From Candidatus Zixiibacteriota bacterium (GTDB lineage: Bacteria; Zixibacteria; MSB-5A5; JAABVY01; JAHJOQ01), in NCBI GenBank assembly GCA_030631455.1, contig DAOVLC010000143.1:1-5199 (forward strand): a stretch of 5,199 nucleotides of DNA. The letters run 5' to 3'. The first letter of the stretch is position 1. The number at the start of each line of letters is the position of its first letter. The notes under the pieces are model-generated. The model made no database searches. It was not told the origin of the DNA and saw only the letters and a list, made by a program, of their open reading frames with translations. Below are positions 1 through 5,199 of the stretch, piece by piece. A program made the position numbers and the translations under genes.

Positions 1-76
1 ATCCTTTAGCTAAACGCCGAAGATCCGCCACATTCATCGGGTGATCATCGGCGAATAGGATGCGCATCCGTGGCAT
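1..76 (-). CDS. Response regulator, receiver-domain N-terminus (partial, runs off left edge)
   Basis: Only the first 25 codons are in the window. They read MPRMRILFADDHPMN followed by VADLRRLAKG. This matches the start of a CheY-like receiver domain: a hydrophobic beta-1 strand (RILFA), the adjacent acidic pair D10-D11 that in this family helps bind Mg2+ near the phospho-accepting aspartate, then HP and the start of helix 1 with the LRRLA pattern. The DDHP sequence is common in NarL/FixJ-type regulators, but the output domain and phosphorylation site lie outside the window, so the subfamily is unknown. The start at 76-74 is chosen because AAAGGAGG lies 4 bases upstream; an in-frame ATG at 67-65 is the alternative, with a longer spacer. 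The gene is transcribed away from the secreted-protein gene at 508. A role in regulating that neighbour is possible but unproven. Confidence 0.72.
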   Translation of the reverse strand, partial: MPRMRILFADDHPMNVADLRRLAKG

Positions 77-80
77 CTTG

Positions 81-88
81 CCTCCTTT
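81..88 (-). promoter_or_regulatory. Ribosome binding site of the response regulator
   Basis: On the minus strand this reads AAAGGAGG, a near-perfect Shine-Dalgarno sequence, followed by CAAG and then ATG at 76-74. The 4-base spacer is on the short side. The second in-frame ATG (67-65) would have a 13-base spacer, so the first start is preferred. The site supports reading this stretch as a minus-strand gene start and not as part of a plus-strand ORF. Confidence 0.7.
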
Positions 89-93
89 CGACC

Positions 94-110
94 TGGGTCA
101 TAAAGACCCA
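94..110. repeat. Perfect dyad TGGGTC-N5-GACCCA upstream of the response regulator
   Basis: Arms TGGGTC (94-99) and GACCCA (105-110) are exact reverse complements around the loop ATAAA. On the regulator transcript the element would end 5 bases before the Shine-Dalgarno sequence, so it could be a leader hairpin affecting translation. As DNA it could be a dimer-binding operator. The sequence cannot separate these, and a 6-bp dyad can also arise by chance in a 430-base spacer. Confidence 0.4.
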
Positions 111-155
111 CCACATACTTGCTGCCCAGCGCGAGCCTTCAAGGCATATGGGTGT

Positions 156-170
156 ACCTGGCATCCAGGT
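156..170. repeat. Perfect dyad ACCTGG-CAT-CCAGGT in the divergent intergenic region
   Basis: Arms ACCTGG (156-161) and CCAGGT (165-170) pair exactly around CAT. The half-site ACCTGG also occurs at 91-96, overlapping the edge of the TGGGTC dyad. The 3-base loop is tight for RNA but fine for a protein-binding palindrome. It may be an operator in the divergent promoter region; no matching known operator is recognised. Confidence 0.35.
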
Positions 171-493
171 GAAATACCGTCGCGAGTATGCCAATTCTTA
201 GATTGCTCGCCCTGTACTCTCACTCTATTCATCGGATTTAGCCTGTTACAGTTTAGCGAATGAGAGCAATGCCGTCAGTTTTCGCTTATCGATATCTTAA
301 TCAATTCAGTTTCTCTGCCTCCGAATGGCTTCATTCAGCCAGGACGAAACCTGCGTTGCAGTTTGCCTAGTCGATTTTTCGGTTGCAATTACGGAGATTT
401 TTTGGTTTTATGTTCCGGTATGCTGTCCGTCTATGATAGCGAGGAATTTTTGCGGAATTCGATGAATCATCTAAGTGCCATCCAAGTTCGCCC

Positions 494-500
494 AAAGGAG
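494..500 (+). promoter_or_regulatory. Ribosome binding site deciding the start at 508
   Basis: AAAGGAG lies 7 bases upstream of ATG 508. The frame is open further up to a GTG at 475, but that start would put 11 polar or charged residues (MPSKFAQRSNK) before an otherwise normal signal peptide. It also has no comparable Shine-Dalgarno sequence. The site therefore favours the ATG at 508. Confidence 0.8.
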
Positions 501-507
501 CAATAAG

Positions 508-579
508 ATGAGAAGTGTAACATATATCGCAACTGTCGTCACACTGGTTCTGCTTGCGCTTGCATCACAGGCGCCGGCT
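508..579 (+). other. Sec signal peptide of paralogue A
   Basis: The first 24 codons encode MRS, an uninterrupted hydrophobic stretch rich in V, L and A, and a small-residue end ASQAPA. Cleavage after APA (before EVDK) satisfies the -3/-1 rule; cleavage after SQA is an alternative. There is no lipobox cysteine, so a signal-peptidase-I product is expected. Confidence 0.8.
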
Positions 580-3096
580 GAAGTCGACAAGAGCAATGCG
601 AGTGAAAATGGCGGAGGCGGTGCGCTGCTCAGGCCGACTCTTCAACAGGCTGCCCCGAACATGATTGTCTGCACTCACAATTACAACAATCTTTTGCTAC
701 CAATATCCAATTTCGGGTACCTTGGGTCGGGAAGCCGTGGCTGGCCTGATTGCGAGACGGGAATTGGTGCGCCGTCAGGAGAATTCCCGGCAGGTTCGGA
801 AATCAGCTACCTTTATGCGGGAGCGCTTTGGATCGGCGCCGTAGTGGGTGAGGACACGCTCGTATCGGTTGGTTTCAACGGTTGGGCATTCCAGTATGAA
901 ATGATACCGTGTAGTGATCCCATTATCTGCAATATCACTAAGCTCTCCAACCGCCCTGGCGATCCTGACTACGACACGGTCGCTCGTTCTGATCTTGAAT
1001 TCTTCGCAATCTATTCGGACACGATTATCGATCCCTCACGGAACGGGAGAGACTGGGGAACCGGCAGCGGACATATCCCACTGAACATCGAGATCACGCA
1101 ACACAGCTACTCATGGAGTGCGGAGTACGCTCAGGATTTCGTGCTAATTGACTACGGGATCAAGAACGTCGGACAGGAACGGCTGGAGAACCTGTATCTC
1201 GGTCTCTACGTGGACGGTGACGTTGCGCACATATCTGGGGGCAGCGCGGGTTATGGCGACGACATGTGTGGGTTCAGGGAGACCGTGCCATCCAGAGCCG
1301 GCTATGGCTACCTCGACACGATCAACTTCGCGTGGATCGCAGATAATGATGGTGACCAGAGCGATGGCGCATACGACTACATGAGTCCTCGGTCTGTCGC
1401 CGGAGTACGAGTAATGCGGACTCCGGAAGAAAACACAAAAGTCACATTCAATTGGTGGGTATCGAATGGCAACTCGGCTCTCGACTGGGGGCCGATGATC
1501 GAGGCAACAAGAAGGAACTATGGAACCGGTGGCCAGGGAACCCCCGAAGGTGACAAGAACATGTATTACATACTCTCCAACGGTGAGCAGGATTACGATC
1601 AGACCCACAGCTATGTGGATTTCTCAGATGACGGATGGCTGCCGCCGAATCCTGCTGTTGCTGCTGTTGCGTTGGGAGGCGACACCAGGTATGTCATCTC
1701 GACCGGACCTTTTGACATAGACGCAGGTGACTCATTGCCGCTGACTCTTGCTTATGTTGCGGGAGAATACTTCCATAAGCGACCCTACAATTTCGAAGCA
1801 AACATGAAGAGATATGACCCGGATGTCTTTTACAATAATCTGTCGTTTGACGATGCGGGGCTAAATTGTGTCTGGGCGAGCTGGGTCTACGACAATCCCG
1901 GATTCGACACCGATGGCGACGGTGATTCCGGCCCGTTCTGGGAGATTGTCGACACGGTGAACGGCGAGGAAGTCATCGACACATTTTACTACGCAGGCGA
2001 CGGAGTGCCCGACTTCCGCGCGGCCACTGCCCCCCCATCACCCGTGCTGCGTTTCACCACAAGCACTGGGAGTGTTACTCTGAGGTGGAATGGTGAGTTC
2101 TCTGAGACATTTATCGACCCATTCACCAAAGTAGCCGACTTCGAGGGTTATAGTGTCTATATGGGCAGATTGCCGCACACAAATCAGCTCGCACTTCTGG
2201 CATCACATGACTTCTACAATTTCAAGAGATACATTTGGAACGAAGACGCGCAGGAATGGACCATATATGAATTGCCGATCTCTCTTGACTCGCTGCATGT
2301 CCTGTACGGAGAAGCATTCGATCCATTCGACTATCCGCGCGAACGAGACAATGTTGGTTTTGTGGATGACGACGGGGTCACGTTCTGCTTCGACGAGGTT
2401 GGCTGGAATCAATCGATCCCGGGCTGGCAGGATGGCGCTTTTGTCTCGGGAAAGACCGGATTCAAGAAGCGATTCGCGTCAGAAATAGAGGCAGGGACTG
2501 TCACTCCCGAAAGGGACACGCTTAATCCGGATCTGTGGGTGAAGGATATCGATCCGCTTACCGGTGACTCGGTACTCTATCATAAGTTCTATGAATACGA
2601 ATTCAATATCGACAATCTGTTGCCATCGGTAGCGTGGTATTTTTCTGTCACGGCATTCGATTTTGGCGACTTCGCAAACAGCCTGGAACCGTTGGAGAGT
2701 TCGCCTATTGCGAACGTTGTGGAGGTCTGGGCCATAAACGATGCTTCCGTGTCAATCGAGAACAATGAAGACGTGATGGTTTACCCAAATCCATACGTTG
2801 GAGATGGGACTTACTGGTCGGCGTCATACGAGGACACCAGGCGAACCGGCTTCATCGATCACGAACGACGAATCCACTTCATCAATCTGCCGCCAAGCTG
2901 CACGATCAAGATATTCACGCTCAGTGGTGATCTGGTTAAAGAAATCGAACATCCCGGCATTGACACCGATACCGATGCAAAGCTCCAATGGAATATGAGA
3001 TCGACAAACAATGAACTTGTTGCAAGCGGGATATATCTCTTTACCGTCGAATCCCAACGGGGCAGCCAAATCGGCAAAATCGTGATTATTCTGTAA
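508..3096 (+). CDS. Secreted multidomain protein of unknown function with C-terminal T9SS/FlgD-like sorting domain (paralogue A)
   Basis: This is a complete gene of 862 residues, with its start chosen from AAAGGAG at 494-500. Residues 1-24 form a Sec signal peptide (MRS, a hydrophobic core to about 19, likely cleavage at APA|E), followed by a Gly-rich linker. Residues about 50-500 are a region I do not recognise. It carries GALWIGAVVG (105-114), a SYSW block, FAWIADNDGD, FNWW (314-317), YGTGGQGTP (338-346), DDGWLPP, a GPFD...AYVAGE..H block, the acidic DTDGDGD (467-473) and YAGDGVPDFR (495-504). Residues about 508-720 look fibronectin-III-like (VTLRW 523-527, FEGYSVYMG 545-553, WYFSVTAFD near 710-718), with a long insertion. 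From YPNPY (759-763) to the end, the pattern of a TLSGDLV strand, a SGIYLF strand and a final GKIVIIL fits T9SS type A sorting or FlgD-Ig-like domains. That suggests export to the outer surface or release. A paralogue follows downstream. The catalytic or binding role is unknown. Confidence 0.9.
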   Translation: MRSVTYIATVVTLVLLALASQAPAEVDKSNASENGGGGALLRPTLQQAAPNMIVCTHNYNNLLLPISNFGYLGSGSRGWPDCETGIGAPSGEFPAGSEISYLYAGALWIGAVVGEDTLVSVGFNGWAFQYEMIPCSDPIICNITKLSNRPGDPDYDTVARSDLEFFAIYSDTIIDPSRNGRDWGTGSGHIPLNIEITQHSYSWSAEYAQDFVLIDYGIKNVGQERLENLYLGLYVDGDVAHISGGSAGYGDDMCGFRETVPSRAGYGYLDTINFAWIADNDGDQSDGAYDYMSPRSVAGVRVMRTPEENTKVTFNWWVSNGNSALDWGPMIEATRRNYGTGGQGTPEGDKNMYYILSNGEQDYDQTHSYVDFSDDGWLPPNPAVAAVALGGDTRYVISTGPFDIDAGDSLPLTLAYVAGEYFHKRPYNFEANMKRYDPDVFYNNLSFDDAGLNCVWASWVYDNPGFDTDGDGDSGPFWEIVDTVNGEEVIDTFYYAGDGVPDFRAATAPPSPVLRFTTSTGSVTLRWNGEFSETFIDPFTKVADFEGYSVYMGRLPHTNQLALLASHDFYNFKRYIWNEDAQEWTIYELPISLDSLHVLYGEAFDPFDYPRERDNVGFVDDDGVTFCFDEVGWNQSIPGWQDGAFVSGKTGFKKRFASEIEAGTVTPERDTLNPDLWVKDIDPLTGDSVLYHKFYEYEFNIDNLLPSVAWYFSVTAFDFGDFANSLEPLESSPIANVVEVWAINDASVSIENNEDVMVYPNPYVGDGTYWSASYEDTRRTGFIDHERRIHFINLPPSCTIKIFTLSGDLVKEIEHPGIDTDTDAKLQWNMRSTNNELVASGIYLFTVESQRGSQIGKIVIIL
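2782..3093 (+). other. C-terminal sorting-type (T9SS type A / FlgD-Ig-like) domain of paralogue A
   Basis: Residues 759-862 begin with YPNPY and contain a beta pattern typical of these domains: RRIHFINLP, CTIKIFTLSGDLVKEI, LQWNMRS, ASGIYLFTVES and the terminal GKIVIIL. In Bacteroidetes such domains direct type IX secretion. In other FCB phyla the same fold is common on secreted proteins and the export route is less certain. No secretion genes are in the window, so sorting by T9SS is inferred from family resemblance. Confidence 0.75.
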
Positions 3097-3098
3097 TC

Positions 3099-3117
3099 CT
3101 CCCTTGCGTTAAGGGAG
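3099..3117 (+). terminator. Stem-loop directly after paralogue A (no T-tract)
   Basis: CTCCCTT (3099-3105) pairs perfectly with AAGGGAG (3111-3117) around GCGTT, starting two bases after the TAA stop. The position fits a terminator or 3'-end stabiliser. It is followed by CCAATACC and not by a run of T, so it is not a canonical intrinsic terminator and may allow read-through into the downstream paralogue. Confidence 0.4.
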
Positions 3118-3223
3118 CCAATACCAAGCGTCATAAGCCGAACTGCTCGCAGGACTTGTGTCTGTTCAGGCTTCTGTCCCTCCATCAGTCACGATAATAG
3201 ATCCCAGAGGCTGATTTTCCTGT

Positions 3224-3242
3224 TGCGGAAATGCCGCATTTT
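3224..3242 (+). terminator. Weak hairpin plus TTTT in the inter-paralogue spacer
   Basis: TGCGG (3224-3228) pairs with CCGCA (3234-3238) around AAATG and is followed by TTTT. The stem is only 5 bp and the T run 4 bases, so it is at best a weak intrinsic terminator. An overlapping alternative pairing (GGAAATG with CATTTTCC) is also possible. Together with the hairpin at 3099 it is the only recognisable content of the 247-base spacer. Confidence 0.25.
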
Positions 3243-3331
3243 CCATTCAATGAAATGGACGATCATGCGTCACATTAACGAGCGCCGACACCAGGCCTGC
3301 AAAGCACAGGAATTCGATATGAGGCTTCACT

Positions 3332-3340
3332 GAGAGGAAG
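3332..3340 (+). promoter_or_regulatory. Ribosome binding site of paralogue B
   Basis: GAGAGGAAG holds an AGGA core 5 bases upstream of ATG 3344. An in-frame TGA at 3320-3322 closes the frame just upstream with no other start codon between, so the start at 3344 is well determined. Confidence 0.7.
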
Positions 3341-3343
3341 ACT

Positions 3344-3415
3344 ATGAGCATCAAAGAAGTTACTCTGACTTGTGTGTTTATAGCCCTGTTTTCTTCCCCG
3401 ATTGATGTATTCGCA
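3344..3415 (+). other. Sec signal peptide of paralogue B
   Basis: Twenty-four codons encode a short lysine-containing N-terminus, a hydrophobic core (TLTCVFIALFSS) and VFA before ESRD, a good signal-peptidase-I site. The cysteine at residue 10 sits inside the core with no proper lipobox, so this is not read as a lipoprotein. The sequence differs from the signal peptide of paralogue A, although the mature proteins are similar. Confidence 0.75.
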
Positions 3416-5199
3416 GAGTCCAGGGATATGCCACACCTGCAAAGCAGTCGATTCACAACTCTCAAACCGACGCCGAATTCGACACCGTACTTCGAGTCAT
3501 GCGTTCATGACTACAACAATTTGCTGCTAACAGTTACGAATTTGGGCTTCTTCGGCAGTGGATTGGGCGACTGGTGGGACTGCGAGACGGGTGAACCCGC
3601 GCCATCCGCAGAATTCCCGGCAGGGACCGGTATAGAGCATCTCAACATGGGCGCGTTGTGGATCGGAGCGGTCGTGGGAGATGACACCCTTGTCTCAGTC
3701 GGCTTTGACGGTTGGGAACGCTTGTATGAAATGTTACCTTGCGGCGAACCGGAATGCGGTCTCCAGAGACGCTCCAACAGAGAATCGGACTCATACTTCC
3801 ACCCGGACGCACGATCCGATCTCGAGTACGTGGCGGTCTATACTGACACATTCCCTACATTCGATGAGTGGTTCTCACCGGTCCATGTACCGGCTAATCT
3901 GGAGATCACACAAACAAGCTATTCATGGAGCATTCCCCACGCTCAGGATTTCGTGATCTTTGACTACCAGATCAGGAATATTGGATCTGCCCCACTTCAG
4001 GATGCCTACGTCGGTATTGTGATGGACGGTGACGTTGGCGATACTGAGTTCAGAGAGTTCTACCTTGACGATCTGTGTGGTTTCAAAAGTTCTGTTCGCT
4101 CGAAGGCCGGGCGTGGCCTTGTTGACACGATTGACTTCGCATGGATTGCTGACAATGATGGTGATCCGGAGGGGTCAGGATTTCACGCCGCGAGTGCTCG
4201 GTCCATTGCAGGTTGCCGACTGCTGCGATTACCAGACCAGAAAGCGGGCTTCAGTTTCAACTGGTGGGCTTCGAGCGGAAATCCTTGGATTGACTGGGGT
4301 CCGATGCGTGAACCCGGGCGAATCTACGGAACCGGTGGCCTCGGCACGCCGATGGGCGACCGGAACAAGTACTATCTTATGTCAAATCGGGAAATCGACT
4401 ACGATCAGGCTTTTTGCAGAATCGACTACTCCGATGACGGCTGGCTCCCACCGACCCCGGCCTGCATGCAGATTGCTCCGGGAGCAGACGTTCGCTGTCT
4501 TCTCTCGGCAGGGCCATTCGACCTCGCTCCGGGAGAAACAAAACCCTTCACAATTGCCTATGTTGCAGGCGAGAGATTTCATAACGATCCAATGAACTTC
4601 CCACTTTACATGATGGAATTCTATGACCCGTGGGCCTTCTACTACGGACTCAGTTTCTTAGACATCGGAGCAAACGCCGTCATGGCGGGTCGGGTCTTCG
4701 ATAATCCGGGAGTCGATACCGACGGTGACGGTTACGCCGGAAGATTCCGGGTACTGGTGGACACTGTCGGCGGTGAAGAGATAACTGATACGTTTTACTA
4801 CGCAGGAGACGGTGTCCCGGATTTCCGTGCAGCAGTCGAGCTTCCTGTTCCCGGGCTCAGGTTTTCAGCGACCAACAACTGCGTGACTTTGAGGTGGAAC
4901 GGTCTGGATTGCGAAACATTCGTAGATCCGGTTACGCGAATTACAGACTTCGAAGGCTACAATGTCTACATGGGAAAAGAACCAGGCATCGACAAATTGG
5001 GTCTGCTCGCCTCGCATGATCTCTGCAACTTCGTGATGCTTTTTTGGGATGATTTCTCAGGGAGACTTGAGGTTATCGGGCAGCCCCTGACACTCAAGAA
5101 GCTACGCAGCATCTTCGGTGAGAGCTTCGATCCTTCAGAATATCCGTACAATGAAAATGGCACAGGATACGAACGCCACGGAAGAATCTACTGGTTCAT
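3344..5199 (+). CDS. Secreted protein of unknown function, paralogue B (partial, runs off right edge)
   Basis: The frame is open from ATG 3344 to the end of the window: 618 codons plus two bases, with no stop. The first 24 residues (MSIKEV, a hydrophobic core, VFA|ES) form a Sec signal peptide. The rest is collinear with the upstream gene: a CVHDYNN block, DCETG (near 80), GALWIGAVVG, SYSW, DFAWIADNDGD, FNWW (305-308), YGTGGLGTP (328-336), DDGWLPP, GPFD...AYVAGE, DTDGDGYAG (458-466), YAGDGVPDFR (486-495), then the fibronectin-III-like VTLRW (514-518) and FEGYNVYMG (536-544). The last visible residues align with about residue 627 of paralogue A. If the architecture is the same, roughly 235 residues including the C-terminal sorting domain lie outside the window. 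Five cysteines are shared with paralogue A, and several more occur only here. The molecular function is unknown. It probably arose by tandem duplication and may be co-transcribed with paralogue A. Confidence 0.9.
   Translation, partial: MSIKEVTLTCVFIALFSSPIDVFAESRDMPHLQSSRFTTLKPTPNSTPYFESCVHDYNNLLLTVTNLGFFGSGLGDWWDCETGEPAPSAEFPAGTGIEHLNMGALWIGAVVGDDTLVSVGFDGWERLYEMLPCGEPECGLQRRSNRESDSYFHPDARSDLEYVAVYTDTFPTFDEWFSPVHVPANLEITQTSYSWSIPHAQDFVIFDYQIRNIGSAPLQDAYVGIVMDGDVGDTEFREFYLDDLCGFKSSVRSKAGRGLVDTIDFAWIADNDGDPEGSGFHAASARSIAGCRLLRLPDQKAGFSFNWWASSGNPWIDWGPMREPGRIYGTGGLGTPMGDRNKYYLMSNREIDYDQAFCRIDYSDDGWLPPTPACMQIAPGADVRCLLSAGPFDLAPGETKPFTIAYVAGERFHNDPMNFPLYMMEFYDPWAFYYGLSFLDIGANAVMAGRVFDNPGVDTDGDGYAGRFRVLVDTVGGEEITDTFYYAGDGVPDFRAAVELPVPGLRFSATNNCVTLRWNGLDCETFVDPVTRITDFEGYNVYMGKEPGIDKLGLLASHDLCNFVMLFWDDFSGRLEVIGQPLTLKKLRSIFGESFDPSEYPYNENGTGYERHGRIYWF

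Larger units (their letters stand above)
77..507. promoter_or_regulatory. Divergent intergenic region between the response regulator and the first secreted-protein gene
   Basis: About 430 bases lie between the two divergent start codons, and promoters for both genes should be here. Besides the two dyads I see only weak promoter-like matches. On the plus strand there is TATGAT at 432-437 with no good -35 box, and TTGCAA (383-388) spaced 17 from TTTTAT (406-411). On the minus strand there is CTGACG (278-273) spaced 17 from TAAACT (255-250). None is strong enough to assign, and the sigma factor preference of this organism is unknown. A bulged hairpin (AAACCTGC-GTT-GCAGTTT, 347-364) is also present. 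No convincing small gene or RNA gene is visible, and the plus-strand reading frame at 60-263 has no protein-like features and overlaps the regulator start. Confidence 0.5.

Noticed and set aside
60..263. Plus-strand ORF of 67 codons in the upstream region
   Set aside because: It overlaps, antisense, the well-supported start and ribosome binding site of the response regulator, has no ribosome binding site of its own, and its product has no recognisable features.
250..278. Minus-strand promoter-like pair CTGACG-17-TAAACT
   Set aside because: Each box matches the sigma-70 consensus at only four of six positions and the leader would be about 170 bases, so it is not separable from chance.
475..507. 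Upstream GTG start extending paralogue A by 11 residues
   Set aside because: The extension puts polar and charged residues before a normal signal peptide, and the strong AAAGGAG sits just before the ATG at 508.
1144..1608. Minus-strand ORF of 154 codons inside paralogue A
   Set aside because: It is antisense to a conserved coding region whose protein sequence is matched by the paralogue; the antisense product is not protein-like.
1651..1673. GCTGTTGCT micro-repeat within paralogue A
   Set aside because: It encodes an Ala/Val stretch (PAVAAVA) in frame, is only two units long and has no sign of expansion.
3319..3333. Four-codon mini-ORF (ATG AGG CTT CAC TGA) whose stop overlaps the ribosome binding site of paralogue B
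   Set aside because: It could be read as a leader peptide, but it has no ribosome binding site and such short frames are common by chance.
3511..3956. Overlapping short ORFs on both strands near the start of paralogue B
   Set aside because: All lie in alternative frames of a coding region supported by homology, a signal peptide and a ribosome binding site.
4029..4595. Plus-strand ORF of 188 codons inside paralogue B
   Set aside because: It is a shifted frame of the paralogue B coding region. The true frame there carries all the blocks conserved with paralogue A.

Overview
The window looks like a chromosomal piece of an uncultured or little-studied bacterium of the FCB superphylum or a neighbouring candidate phylum (Zixibacteria-like is my guess). 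This rests on large Sec-exported proteins, one of which ends in a YPNP-type C-terminal domain of the T9SS-sorting/FlgD-Ig-like kind. Base composition is balanced. There is no sign of phage, transposon, tRNA, rRNA or CRISPR. The taxonomic guess is inference.

Layout: (1) Positions 1-76, minus strand, hold the first 25 codons of a gene that runs off the left edge. Its beginning (ILFADDHP) is the start of a response-regulator receiver domain, and a strong AAAGGAGG ribosome binding site precedes it. (2) Positions 77-507 are a divergent intergenic region with two perfect short dyads near the regulator and no convincing promoter. (3) Positions 508-3096, plus strand, encode a complete 862-residue secreted protein with a large uncharacterised N-terminal region, a fibronectin-III-like region and a C-terminal sorting-type domain. 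(4) Positions 3097-3343 are a 247-base spacer with two hairpins. (5) From 3344 to the right edge, plus strand, runs a second, paralogous gene. It is open for 618 codons without a stop and is truncated by the window, so a search for complete ORFs would miss it.

The two large proteins are collinear over the whole visible length and share very conserved blocks (GALWIGAVVG, SYSW, FAWIADNDGD, FNWW, YGTGG.GTP, DDGWLPP, YAGDGVPDFR, FEGY.VYMG). They also share five aligned cysteines. They are therefore a tandem duplication of an exported, probably surface-displayed or released, protein family whose function I do not recognise. The divergent response regulator may control them, but proximity is the only evidence. 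Nothing here shows a defence system or other dramatic new machinery. The most unusual item is the uncharacterised tandem surface-protein family.
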